Below are positions 16,070 to 25,227 of a stretch of 64,000 nt of DNA, piece by piece; the first letter of the stretch is position 1, and the number at the start of each line of letters is the position of its first letter. A program made the position numbers and the translations under genes. A model generated the notes under the pieces. It saw only the letters and a program-made list of their open reading frames with translations, did not search any database and had not been told where the DNA came from. Origin of the DNA: Kluyvera sp040932435. GTDB lineage: Bacteria > Pseudomonadota > Gammaproteobacteria > Enterobacterales > Enterobacteriaceae. The stretch is from positions 496,001-560,000 of the forward strand of contig NZ_JBFQGA010000001.1 in NCBI RefSeq assembly GCF_040932435.1, given 5' to 3'.

Positions 16070-16864
16070 ATGAAACAGTATCTTGAACTGATGCAAAAGG
16101 TGCTCGATGAGGGCACCCCGAAAAATGACCGCACCGGCACCGGCACGGTCTCCCTGTTTGGCCACCAGATGCGCTTTAACCTGCAAGACGGTTTCCCGCT
16201 GGTGACCACCAAGCGCTGCCATCTGCGCTCCATCATCCATGAACTGCTGTGGTTCCTGCAGGGTGACACCAACGTCGCCTACCTGCATGAAAACAACGTC
16301 AGCATTTGGGACGAATGGGCCGATGAAAACGGCGACCTTGGTCCAGTTTATGGCAAACAGTGGCGCGCATGGCCGACGCCTGACGGCCGTCACATTGACC
16401 AGATCACTACCGTTGTGAACCAGCTGAAAAACGACCCGGACTCGCGTCGAATCATCGTTTCAGCGTGGAACGTCGGCGAGCTGGACAAAATGGCGCTGGC
16501 ACCGTGCCACGCGTTCTTCCAGTTCTACGTGGCGGACGGCAAGCTTTCCTGCCAGCTCTACCAGCGCTCTTGCGACGTCTTCCTCGGCCTGCCATTTAAC
16601 ATCGCCAGCTATGCACTGTTGGTGCATATGATGGCGCAGCAGTGCGACCTGGAAGTGGGCGACTTTGTCTGGACCGGCGGTGACACCCACCTGTACAGCA
16701 ACCACATGGAACAGACCGCGCTGCAGCTGACCCGCGAACCACGCGCGCTGCCGAAATTGGTTATCAAACGTAAGCCTGAATCGATCTTCGACTACCGTTT
16801 CGACGACTTCGAAATCGAAGGTTACGACCCGCATCCGGGGATTAAAGCGCCAGTGGCAATTTAA
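16070..16864 (+). CDS. thyA: Thymidylate synthase ThyA
   Basis: Makes dTMP from dUMP using methylene-tetrahydrofolate. At 264 residues it is identical in length to E. coli. The catalytic Cys is in LAPCHAFFQFYV near residue 146. The dUMP-binding loop is YQRSCDVFLGLPFNIASYA, and the C-terminal KAPVAI tail that closes on the folate is present. The ATG at 16070 has AGGA of the lgt stop region as ribosome site, so it is probably translationally coupled. A strong terminator follows. Confidence 0.98.
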   Translation: MKQYLELMQKVLDEGTPKNDRTGTGTVSLFGHQMRFNLQDGFPLVTTKRCHLRSIIHELLWFLQGDTNVAYLHENNVSIWDEWADENGDLGPVYGKQWRAWPTPDGRHIDQITTVVNQLKNDPDSRRIIVSAWNVGELDKMALAPCHAFFQFYVADGKLSCQLYQRSCDVFLGLPFNIASYALLVHMMAQQCDLEVGDFVWTGGDTHLYSNHMEQTALQLTREPRALPKLVIKRKPESIFDYRFDDFEIEGYDPHPGIKAPVAI

Positions 16865-16880
16865 TCGATTTGAACAGAAA

Positions 16881-16907
16881 ACGGCGCTTTCGAGCGCCGT
16901 TTTTTTT
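16881..16907 (+). terminator. Rho-independent terminator of thyA
   Basis: Stem ACGGCGCT-TTCG-AGCGCCGT with a stable UUCG-type loop, followed by eight T residues, 17 bases after the thyA stop. Confidence 0.93.
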
Positions 16908-17032
16908 ATCTGTGGAAGCCGCATTCCCGTTTTTTTGCAACTGACTGCAACCACAAAATCACCTCTCGCCCCGCCTCGTAAAACGCTCAATCTCTCCTCG
17001 CATGTAATCGCTCGCTGCTCAACACTGCCGCC

Positions 17033-17491
17033 ATGAACAGAGAAAAGGGTTATACCCTGATAGAAACATTGGTCACCATGACTCTGGTGCTTACCCTCAG
17101 CGCTTCGGGCTTATATGGCTGGCAACGCTGGCAGCAGTCGCAACGCTTGTGGCAAACCGCCAGCGCGCTGAGGGATTACATGTTGTATCTCAGAAGCGAC
17201 GCGAATTGGCACAACGTTGACCGTCGACTGCGGCTGAATCGAACGGCCGAGCGCTGGTGCATGGTTGCCGATGACGCCGTGCTGACGGACTGTCCTGCGA
17301 ATAATCCCGCTGTTTTTCGACCGCGATGGGCTGAAGTAGAAATCAGTAAAATGACGCCTAATTTGGCCTTCTATGGCCTACGCAATACCGCTTGGGCGGG
17401 CAGCCTCGTGCTTTCAAGCGTGGCGGGCCGTTGGAGCGTTATCGTTTCAGGCTGGGGGCGTGTTCGTCTGTGCGAGGAGTCCACATGCTAA
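17033..17491 (+). CDS. ppdA: Prepilin peptidase-dependent protein A (minor pilin)
   Basis: Minor pilin-like protein of the type IV pilus system; E. coli ppdA is the first of a four-gene set before recC. The short leader MNREKG is followed by YTLIETLVTMTLVLTLSASG: the prepilin peptidase site after Gly6, Glu at +5 and a hydrophobic helix. The protein has 152 residues. Its stop codon overlaps the start of the next gene. A terminator upstream separates it from thyA. The body is less like its E. coli homologue than most proteins here, as expected of a surface component. Confidence 0.85.
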   Translation: MNREKGYTLIETLVTMTLVLTLSASGLYGWQRWQQSQRLWQTASALRDYMLYLRSDANWHNVDRRLRLNRTAERWCMVADDAVLTDCPANNPAVFRPRWAEVEISKMTPNLAFYGLRNTAWAGSLVLSSVAGRWSVIVSGWGRVRLCEESTC

Positions 17492-18039
17492 TGCGCGGCT
17501 TTTCACTATTGGAGGTGCTAATAGCCATGGCGGTCAGCAGCATTCTGCTGCTTGGGGCTTCGCGATTTTTACCGGCCTTGCAGCTTGGCATAATGCAGCA
17601 GATGCGCCAGCAGACGCTCGAGGATGACCTTTGGCAGCAGGTGTTTACGGTGGCAAAACATCTGCAGCGCGCAGGATTTTGCGCGGGAGAGAGCTGTAGC
17701 GGCGCGCCACTGTATCTTGCCGCATCCGGCGAATGTCTCATCGCCCGTTGGGACGGCAACGCTAACGGGCGCTGGGAGGCGTCTCCTATGGAAGAGGCCG
17801 ATAGCATCGGATTTCGTCTGAAATTGGGCGTGCTGGAAACACAGCGCGGTGCGCAGAACTGTGAGGGCGGCGGCTGGCACAAAATGAGCGATGCGACGAC
17901 GGTGACGGTGACCCGCTTTCACGTCACACAGGCGAGACAGAGCGGTTTCCCGCCGGAATTTGTCATTTCACTTTCGGCCATCACCGGGCGGGGTGAAACG
18001 GCGAGCGCACAATACAGCGTGACGGGCTATAACCTATGA
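17485..18039 (+). CDS. ppdB: Prepilin peptidase-dependent protein B (minor pilin)
   Basis: 184-residue minor pilin. I choose ATG 17485 because it gives a normal prepilin N-terminus, MLMRG then FSLLEVLIAMAVSSILLLGA, with Glu at +5. It has GAGGAG as ribosome site and overlaps the ppdA stop. A longer open frame upstream would bury the leader. RVFTVAKHLQRAGFC-like and SYSVTGFNL-like features known in E. coli PpdB appear here as VFTVAKHLQRAGFC and QYSVTGYNL. Several Cys residues suggest disulfides in the exported head domain. Confidence 0.85.
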   Translation: MLMRGFSLLEVLIAMAVSSILLLGASRFLPALQLGIMQQMRQQTLEDDLWQQVFTVAKHLQRAGFCAGESCSGAPLYLAASGECLIARWDGNANGRWEASPMEEADSIGFRLKLGVLETQRGAQNCEGGGWHKMSDATTVTVTRFHVTQARQSGFPPEFVISLSAITGRGETASAQYSVTGYNL

Positions 18040-18440
18040 ATCGCGAACGAGGTATCTCATCTCTGGCGATGGTGCTGATGCTTTTACTGTTAGGCAGCTT
18101 GATGCTCCAGGGGCTTAATCAAGCTCAGCGACAGCAGTTAGCAAGGGTCAACGATGAAACCCGCGCGTTGCGAAAAACTGCGATTGTTCATTCGGCGATA
18201 CAGTGGGGGAAAGTACAGCAATGGCCGGTGACGGCAGGGACGCAGTGCCGAAGCTTTGATGAAACCAGCCGTGTGTGTCTGCAACAGTTTGCCGACGGTG
18301 CGCTGTTGCTGACCGCCCAAAGCGACGCCCTGCGCTTATGGCAATCTGGAACTTGGGATGCAGATGGTATTCATTTTTCAGCGCACGGCTGGAGCGATTT
18401 CTGCCCGCTAAAAGAGGTATCACAATGTCAGCCACTTTAA
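18036..18440 (+). CDS. ygdB: YgdB, putative minor pilin component
   Basis: 134-residue protein encoded between ppdB and ppdC. The N-terminus MNRERG-ISSLAMVLMLLLLGSLMLQG looks like a prepilin leader and helix but lacks Glu at +5. The same is true of GspK-type tip pseudopilins, so a tip role is possible; that is inference. The C-terminus WSDFCPLKEVSQCQPL matches E. coli YgdB closely. It overlaps ppdB by 4 bases and ppdC by 16. Confidence 0.82.
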   Translation: MNRERGISSLAMVLMLLLLGSLMLQGLNQAQRQQLARVNDETRALRKTAIVHSAIQWGKVQQWPVTAGTQCRSFDETSRVCLQQFADGALLLTAQSDALRLWQSGTWDADGIHFSAHGWSDFCPLKEVSQCQPL

Positions 18441-18745
18441 AATCACATGGGTTTAGCCTGCCGGAGGTGATTCTGGCTCTGTTTCTGATGGTCAGTGTGG
18501 TTACGGCACTTGGCGGATATTACCGTGGGCTGGTGACCGCTAGCGTCCAGCTAAACCACTATCGCCAGCTTTGGCGCCATGCCTGGGAGCAGACGCAGCG
18601 GCAGGCAGCCGCGATGCCAGTAGGCTGGCAAAGCCAGAGGCTACAGACATCATCATCATCATGTGTCAGCATCAATGCTACTATTACCACCCCTATGGGC
18701 AAGCAGGGGCGCATGACGCGTCTGCATTGTTCGGTCAGTCAGTAG
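18425..18745 (+). CDS. ppdC: Prepilin peptidase-dependent protein C (minor pilin)
   Basis: 106-residue minor pilin. I use ATG 18425 (MSATLKSHG then FSLPEVILALFLMVSVV), which puts the peptidase site after Gly9 and Glu at +5. The longer open frame runs through ygdB in another frame and is not real. A run of Ser codons (catcatcatcatc in the DNA) lies near residues 75-79. It ends 12 bases before recC, so recC may be transcribed from within this set. Confidence 0.82.
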   Translation: MSATLKSHGFSLPEVILALFLMVSVVTALGGYYRGLVTASVQLNHYRQLWRHAWEQTQRQAAAMPVGWQSQRLQTSSSSCVSINATITTPMGKQGRMTRLHCSVSQ

Positions 18746-18757
18746 TCAGGAGCGAAT

Positions 18758-21700
18758 ATGTTACGGGTCTACCACTCCAACCGTCTGGATGTGCTGGAAG
18801 CATTGATGGAATTTATCGTTGAGCAGGACCGGCTGGCTGACCCCTTTGAGCCTGAAATGATCCTCGTGCAAAGTACCGGGATGGCGCAGTGGCTGCAGAT
18901 GACGCTGTCACAGCGTTTTGGCATTGCCGCCAATATCGACTTCCCGCTACCCGCGAGCTTTATCTGGGACATGTTCACCCGCGTGCTGCCTGAGATCCCC
19001 GCTGAAAGCGCCTTTAACAAGCAGAGCATGAGCTGGAAGCTGATGACGCTGTTGCCGGGGATGCTTGATGACGAAGCCTTTATTCCGCTGCGCCATTACC
19101 TGACCGATGATGCCGACAAGCGCAAGTTATTCCAGCTGGCCTCGCGGGTAGCTGATCTCTATGACCAATATCTGGTATATCGCCCACAGTGGCTAACCCA
19201 GTGGGAGGCCGGAGAGCTGGTCGATGGCGTCGGCGATGCGCAGCAGTGGCAGGCACCCTTATGGAAAGCCTTGGTAGAACACACCGCCGCGCTGGGACAA
19301 CCGCTGTGGCACCGTGCCAACCTTTATCAACGCTTTATCGATACGCTGGAGCAAAGCGCCACCGCTCCCGCCGGGTTGCCTCCACGCGTCTTTATTTGCG
19401 GTATTTCCGCATTGCCACCGGTTTATCTGCATGCTCTACAGGCATTGGGCAAGCATGTGGACATCTACGTGCTGTTCACCAACCCATGTCGCTACTACTG
19501 GGGAGATATCAAAGATCCTGCGTTTCTGGCCCGCTTGCTGGCGCGTCAGCGTCGGCACTATCGCGAACAACGAGAGCTGCCGCTGTTTCAGGACTCTCAA
19601 AACGCATCGGGGCTGTTTAACGACGAGGGGGAGCAGGACGTCGGCAACCCGATGCTCGCCTCTTGGGGTAAGTTGGGGCGTGACTATATCTATCTGTTGG
19701 CGGGGCTTGAGCGCTATCAGGAACTGGATGCTTTTGTCGATATCGAGCCGGACAACCTGCTGCATAACCTTCAGTACGACGTGCTAGAGCTGAAAAACAG
19801 CGCTGTTGCCGGTCGTACTGCCGAGGAATTCGCCCACAGTGGCGACAAGCGCCTGCTGTCGGCAGATGATCGCAGCCTGACCGTTCATGTTTGTCACAGC
19901 CCACAGCGTGAGGTGGAGGTCTTACATGACCGTTTGCTGGCGATGTTAGAGGCTGACCCTACGCTAACGCCGCGTGACATCATCGTGATGGTGGCGGATA
20001 TCGATAGCTACAGCCCGTTTATCCAAGCCGTATTTGGCAGTGCGACCGGTGAGCGCTATCTGCCGTACGCCATCTCGGACCGCCGTGCTCGTCAGGCGCA
20101 TCCGGCGATGCAGGCTTTTATCACCCTGTTGTCACTGCCGGATAGCCGCTTCACCAGCGAAGATGTGCTCGCACTGCTTGACGTTCCGGTACTGGCTGCG
20201 CGTTTTAACATTGATGAAGCGGGGCTTTTGCATTTACGCCAGTGGGTTAACGAATCCGGCGTGCGCTGGGGAATGGACGACGACAATGTCCGCGAGCTGG
20301 ATCTCCCCGCCACCGGCCAACATACCTGGCGTTTTGGCCTGACGCGTATGCTGCTGGGGTATGCCATGGAAAGCAGCCAAGGCGAGTGGCAGGATGTGCT
20401 GCCGTATGACGAATCCAGCGGGTTGATTGCCGAGCTGGTCGGGCATTTGGCCTCACTATTGATGCAGCTTAACCGCTGGCGGCAGGTGCTGACGCAGACG
20501 CGAACGTTGGATGAATGGCTGCCGGTTTGCCGTGAAATGCTCAACGATTTCTTCTTACCGGATCAGGATACTGAAGCCGCGTTGACGCTGATTGAGCAGC
20601 AGTGGCAGGCGATTATCGCTCAGGGCGTTCAGTCACAGTATGACGGTGAAGTCCCTTTGTCGTTGCTTCGTGATGAGCTGGCACTGCGTCTTGACCAAGA
20701 ACGCATCAGCCAGCGCTTCCTTGCTGGGCCAATCAATATTTGCACCCTGATGCCAATGCGTTCGATCCCGTTCAAAGTGGTCTGCCTACTGGGGATGAAC
20801 GACGGTATCTACCCACGTGCACTTGCACCGCTTGGCTTTGATTTAATGAGCCAGAAACCGGTGCGCGGTGATCGCAGCCGCCGCGATGATGACCGCTACC
20901 TGTTCCTTGAAGCCATGATGTCGGCGGAAAAAGCGCTGTATATCAGCTATATCGGTCGTTCCATTCAGGACAATAGCGAACGCTACCCGTCGGTGTTGGT
21001 GCAGGAACTCTTGGATTATATCGGCCAGAGCCACTGTCTGGTGGGCGATGAAGCGCTGAACTGCGACCAAAGCGAACAGCGGGTGAAAAACCACATCATG
21101 CATCTGCACAGCCGTATGCCGTTCGACGCCGAAAACTATCAGACCGATGAGCAGCAAAGCTATGCCCGCGAATGGCTGGCGGCGGCAAACCAGCAGGGAG
21201 AAGCTCACACTGACTTTATCCAACCTCTGGCGGCGCTTGAATTCACTACGCTGCCGCTTGAGCAGCTACAGCGTTTCTGGCGTCACCCGGTTCGCGCGTT
21301 CTTCCAACTGCGGCTCCAGGTTAACTTCCGCAGCGAAGAGAGCGATATCCCCGATACTGAACCGTTCACGCTTGAAGGACTGACGCGCTATCAGCTTAAT
21401 CAGCAACTGCTCAATACCTTAATTGAGCAGCAGGAGCCGGACAAAATGTACCGCCGTTATCGCGCGGCGGGCGAACTCCCTTACGGCCCATTTGGCGAAA
21501 TTGCCTGGCAGGCGCAGCGCCAAGAAATGACAGCGCTTGCGAGCCGGGTCATTGAATACCGCAGGCCTGCGCAGAGCATGGAAATCGACCTTGAATGCGA
21601 CGGGGTTAACATAACGGGATGGTTACCGCAGGTTCAGGACAACGGCCTGTTGCGCTGGCGTCCATCTTTGCTTAGCGTTTCACAAGGAATGCAACTTTGG

Positions 21701-22129
21701 CTGGAACACCTTGTCTACTGTGCTAGCGGCGGTAACGGCGAAAGCCGATTGCTGCTTAGAAAAGAAGGTGAATGGTGTTTCCCTCCACTGGCGACTGATG
21801 AAGCCAATGCCTATCTGGCCCAGTTGGTGCGGGGCTATCGTCAGGGAATGTGCGAGCCGTTGCTGTTTTTACCCGAGAGCGGCGGGGCGTGGATAAAAGC
21901 CTGTTACGATGCCGAAAATGATGCCATCTTAAGGGATGAAGAGACGCTGCAAAAAGCGCGCAGTAAATTTTTGCAGACGTACGAAGGTAATATGGTCGTA
22001 AGCGGTGAAGGGGCTGACGTCTGGTATCAACGCCTGTGGCGTACGCTGGAAACCGCGCAGTATGAGGCGATTGTTGAACAAACGACCGAGTATCTGCTGC
22101 CCGTATTTCGTTTTAATCAGTCATTATGA
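18758..22129 (+). CDS. recC: Exodeoxyribonuclease V subunit gamma RecC
   Basis: Subunit of the RecBCD helicase-nuclease; it holds the DNA-splitting pin and recognises Chi in single-stranded DNA. At 1123 residues it is almost identical in length to E. coli RecC (1122). The N-terminal inactive helicase-like part (MLRVYHSNRLDVLEALMEF) and C-terminal inactive nuclease-like part are both complete. The start follows AGGAGCG. ptrA, recB and recD follow on the same strand in the classical order. Confidence 0.97.
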   Translation: MLRVYHSNRLDVLEALMEFIVEQDRLADPFEPEMILVQSTGMAQWLQMTLSQRFGIAANIDFPLPASFIWDMFTRVLPEIPAESAFNKQSMSWKLMTLLPGMLDDEAFIPLRHYLTDDADKRKLFQLASRVADLYDQYLVYRPQWLTQWEAGELVDGVGDAQQWQAPLWKALVEHTAALGQPLWHRANLYQRFIDTLEQSATAPAGLPPRVFICGISALPPVYLHALQALGKHVDIYVLFTNPCRYYWGDIKDPAFLARLLARQRRHYREQRELPLFQDSQNASGLFNDEGEQDVGNPMLASWGKLGRDYIYLLAGLERYQELDAFVDIEPDNLLHNLQYDVLELKNSAVAGRTAEEFAHSGDKRLLSADDRSLTVHVCHSPQREVEVLHDRLLAMLEADPTLTPRDIIVMVADIDSYSPFIQAVFGSATGERYLPYAISDRRARQAHPAMQAFITLLSLPDSRFTSEDVLALLDVPVLAARFNIDEAGLLHLRQWVNESGVRWGMDDDNVRELDLPATGQHTWRFGLTRMLLGYAMESSQGEWQDVLPYDESSGLIAELVGHLASLLMQLNRWRQVLTQTRTLDEWLPVCREMLNDFFLPDQDTEAALTLIEQQWQAIIAQGVQSQYDGEVPLSLLRDELALRLDQERISQRFLAGPINICTLMPMRSIPFKVVCLLGMNDGIYPRALAPLGFDLMSQKPVRGDRSRRDDDRYLFLEAMMSAEKALYISYIGRSIQDNSERYPSVLVQELLDYIGQSHCLVGDEALNCDQSEQRVKNHIMHLHSRMPFDAENYQTDEQQSYAREWLAAANQQGEAHTDFIQPLAALEFTTLPLEQLQRFWRHPVRAFFQLRLQVNFRSEESDIPDTEPFTLEGLTRYQLNQQLLNTLIEQQEPDKMYRRYRAAGELPYGPFGEIAWQAQRQEMTALASRVIEYRRPAQSMEIDLECDGVNITGWLPQVQDNGLLRWRPSLLSVSQGMQLWLEHLVYCASGGNGESRLLLRKEGEWCFPPLATDEANAYLAQLVRGYRQGMCEPLLFLPESGGAWIKACYDAENDAILRDEETLQKARSKFLQTYEGNMVVSGEGADVWYQRLWRTLETAQYEAIVEQTTEYLLPVFRFNQSL

Positions 22130-22195
22130 TTGTATAAAAATTGCGCAAGTTGATGGGTTCATTTACTATGCGCAACGCGTCACGGACTGATGAGA

Positions 22196-22262
22196 GGTAG
22201 CCTAGAGGCGGTAATTTCCGCCTGCTGGGACGTCCCCGGTGAGGTGCGCTGACCGGGCTACC
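22196..22262 (+). other. Candidate structured RNA element in the recC-ptrA gap
   Basis: A compact fold: outer stem GGTAGCC (22196-22202) with GGCTACC (22256-22262); hairpin 1 AGGCGG (22206-22211) with CCGCCT (22218-22223); hairpin 2 CCCGGT (22235-22240) with ACCGGG (22252-22257), which competes with the outer stem for two bases. This resembles a three-way junction. It sits 52 bases before ptrA, with no T run after it, so it is not a simple terminator. I recognise no known family. Confidence 0.45.
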
Positions 22263-22314
22263 TGTACAAGTATTAAGATTTATCAGCAGTATTTGTTAAT
22301 GGTGAGGTCCGTGA

Positions 22315-25188
22315 ATGCCCCGCAGTATTTGGTTGAGTATTGTTGTTTTAGTCACAGCCCTTTGGGCGACCGTTGGTCAGGCAGACACCGGATGGCAACC
22401 GATAAAGGAAACCATCCGTAAGAGCGAAAAGGACACTCGTCAGTATCAGGCGATTACGCTGGATAACCACATGGTTGTTCTGTTGGTCTCTGATCCTCAG
22501 GCGGTTAAATCGCTGTCGGCGCTGGTGGTGCCTATCGGTTCGCTTGAAGATCCTGATTCGCATCCGGGCCTGGCGCACTACCTCGAGCACATGACGCTGA
22601 TGGGCTCAAAAAACTACCCGCAGCCGGACAATCTTGCCGAATTCTTAAAAATGCACGGCGGCAGCCACAATGCCAGTACCGCGCCGTATCGCACCGCGTT
22701 TTATCTGGAAGTCGAAAACGACGCCTTACAGGGCGCGGTCGACCGACTCGCTGACGCCATTGCCGCACCGCTGCTGGACAAAAAATACGTCGACCGCGAA
22801 CGCAACGCCGTAAATGCTGAACTGACTATGGCGCGCACCCGTGACGGTATGCGCATGGCGCAGGTCAGCGCTGAAACTATCAACCCAGAGCACCCTGGCG
22901 CACGCTTCTCCGGCGGCAACCTTGAAACGCTGAGCGACAAGCCGAATAGCCCGGTCTACGATGCGCTGCTGGCATTTCGCGACAAGTACTACTCCGCCAA
23001 TCTGATGAAGGCGGTAATTTACAGCAATAAACCGCTGCCAGAGCTTGCCAAAATGGCGGCGCAAACCTACGGTCGTGTGCCGAATAAAACCATTGAACGC
23101 CCGGAAATCACCGTTCCGGTGGTTACCGATGCGCAAAAGGGCATTGTCATTCACTACGTTCCGGCCCTGCCGCGCAAGGTTCTGCGCGTAGAATTCCGTA
23201 TCGACAACAACTCCGCCCAGTTTCGCAGCAAAACCGATGAACTTATCACCTATATGATCGGCAACCGTACGCCGGGCACCTTATCCGATTGGCTGCAAAA
23301 ACAAGGGCTAGTGGAAGGGATTCGCGCCGACTCCGATCCGGTGGTGAATGGTAACAGCGGCGTACTGGCCATTTCCGCCACGCTGACCGATAAGGGTCTT
23401 GCCCATCGCGACGAAGTCGTTGCCGCCATTTTCCGCTACCTTGACGTGATGCGTGACAAAGGCATCGACAAAAGTTACTTCGACGAACTGGCGCACGTGC
23501 TGGATCTCGACTTCCGCTATCCGTCAATAAATCGCAATATGGATTACGTTGAATGGCTGGCAGATACTATGATCCGCGTACCGGTGCAGCATGCTCTCGA
23601 CGTGGTTAACATTGCTGACCGCTTCGATCCGCAGGCGGTAAAAGATCGCCTAGCGATGATGACCCCGCAAAATGCTCGTATTTGGTACATCAGCCCGAAA
23701 GAGCCGCATAACAAAGTGGCTTACTTCGTTGATGCACCGTATCAGGTCGACAAAATCAGCGCTGATACCTTCGCCAAATGGCAGAAGGCTTCCAGCGCGA
23801 TTGATCTCAACCTGCCGCAACTGAACCCTTATATTCCAGATGATTTTTCGCTGATTAAGCCTGAAAAAGGTGTCGAGCACCCGCAACTCATCGTTGATGA
23901 GCCGGAGCTGCGCGTGGTGTACATGCCGAGCCGCTATTTCGCGAGCGAGCCGAAAGCCGATATCACGATGATCCTGCGAAATCCGCAGGCGATGGACAGC
24001 GCAAAGAGTCAGGTGATGTTTGCTCTTAATGATTACTTGGCGGGTATTGCGCTGGACCAGCTTAGTAACCAGGCTGCTGTCGGTGGCATCAGCTTCTCAA
24101 CCGGTGCCAACAATGGCTTGATGCTTAACGCCAACGGCTACACCCAGCGTCTGCCACAGCTGTTCGATGCGCTGCTGCAGGGCTATTTCAGCTATACGGC
24201 AACCGATGAGCAGCTTGAACAGGCGAAATCTTGGTACAAGCAGATGATGGACTCGGCGGAAAAAGGCAAAGCCTACGAACAGGCGATTATGCCAATTCAG
24301 ATGGTTTCACAGGTGCCTTATTTCCAGCGCGATGAGCGCAAGGCACTGCTGCCGTCGATTACGTTGCAAGACGTGATGGACTACCGCAACCAGCTCAAAG
24401 CGGGCGGTCGCCCTGAGTTTATGGTTATTGGCAATTTGAGCCGCGAGCAGTCCACCACGCTTGCACGAAACGTGCAGTCGCAGCTAGGTGCACACGGCAA
24501 CGAATGGTGCCGTAACAAAGATGTGGTGGTCGACAAGCAGCAGAACGTTATCTTTGAAAAAACCGGCAGCAGCACTGACTCGGCGCTGGCGGCGGTATTT
24601 GTTCCGCCAAACGTTGATGAGTTCTCGAGCTCGGCGGCAAGTGCCATGTTGGCGCAAATCGTCCAGCCGTGGTTCTACACCCAACTGCGTACCGAAGAAC
24701 AACTGGGTTATGCGGTGTTTGCGTTCTCCATGAACGTGGGGCGCCAATGGGGCATGGGCTTCTTACTGCAAAGTAATGAAAAACAGCCGGCCTTCTTGTG
24801 GGAGCGTTTTAAGGCTTTCTTCCCGACGGCCGAGCAGAAGCTGCGGGCGATGAAGCCGGAAGAGTTTGCCCAGATCCAGCAGGCGGTGATTGCCGATATG
24901 CAGCAAGCGCCGCAAACGCTGAGTGATGAAGCATCGCAGCTGAGCAAAGATTTCGATCGCGGTAATATGGCCTTTGATTCACGTGCTAAAGTAGTGGCCC
25001 AAATTAAGCTGTTAACGCCGCAGCAACTGGCCGACTTCTTCCACCAGACGGTGGTTGCGCCGCAGGGAATGACTCTCCTGTCACAGGTCTCCGGCAGTCA
25101 GAACGGCAAGGTTGACTATGCGCACCCTGAAGGCTGGAAGGTGTGGCAGAGCATTACCGCGTTGCAGCAAACTTTACCGATACGCTAA
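22315..25188 (+). CDS. ptrA: Protease III (pitrilysin) PtrA
   Basis: Periplasmic M16 zinc metalloprotease that degrades short peptides and insulin-like polypeptides. The 957 residues start with a signal peptide (MPRSIWLSIVVLVTALWATVGQA, probable cut before DTGW). The inverted zinc motif HYLEH is near residue 88, and the distal Glu is in ERNAVNAELTMA near 162-170. The C-terminal half is the inactive M16 partner (TEEQLGYAVFAFSM, FLLQSNEKQP). It lacks about five residues of the E. coli C-terminus. Its place between recC and recB is conserved in enterobacteria although it has no role in recombination. Confidence 0.96.
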   Translation: MPRSIWLSIVVLVTALWATVGQADTGWQPIKETIRKSEKDTRQYQAITLDNHMVVLLVSDPQAVKSLSALVVPIGSLEDPDSHPGLAHYLEHMTLMGSKNYPQPDNLAEFLKMHGGSHNASTAPYRTAFYLEVENDALQGAVDRLADAIAAPLLDKKYVDRERNAVNAELTMARTRDGMRMAQVSAETINPEHPGARFSGGNLETLSDKPNSPVYDALLAFRDKYYSANLMKAVIYSNKPLPELAKMAAQTYGRVPNKTIERPEITVPVVTDAQKGIVIHYVPALPRKVLRVEFRIDNNSAQFRSKTDELITYMIGNRTPGTLSDWLQKQGLVEGIRADSDPVVNGNSGVLAISATLTDKGLAHRDEVVAAIFRYLDVMRDKGIDKSYFDELAHVLDLDFRYPSINRNMDYVEWLADTMIRVPVQHALDVVNIADRFDPQAVKDRLAMMTPQNARIWYISPKEPHNKVAYFVDAPYQVDKISADTFAKWQKASSAIDLNLPQLNPYIPDDFSLIKPEKGVEHPQLIVDEPELRVVYMPSRYFASEPKADITMILRNPQAMDSAKSQVMFALNDYLAGIALDQLSNQAAVGGISFSTGANNGLMLNANGYTQRLPQLFDALLQGYFSYTATDEQLEQAKSWYKQMMDSAEKGKAYEQAIMPIQMVSQVPYFQRDERKALLPSITLQDVMDYRNQLKAGGRPEFMVIGNLSREQSTTLARNVQSQLGAHGNEWCRNKDVVVDKQQNVIFEKTGSSTDSALAAVFVPPNVDEFSSSAASAMLAQIVQPWFYTQLRTEEQLGYAVFAFSMNVGRQWGMGFLLQSNEKQPAFLWERFKAFFPTAEQKLRAMKPEEFAQIQQAVIADMQQAPQTLSDEASQLSKDFDRGNMAFDSRAKVVAQIKLLTPQQLADFFHQTVVAPQGMTLLSQVSGSQNGKVDYAHPEGWKVWQSITALQQTLPIR

Positions 25189-25227
25189 GTTATCGAGTGG
25201 CTTATGCGTAGATAAAAGAGAGAACGA

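Noticed and set aside
18648..18662. Simple repeat (tcatcatcatcatc) inside ppdC
   Set aside because: It is short and in frame as Ser codons, and gives no sign of a phase-variation switch because changes by one unit keep the frame.
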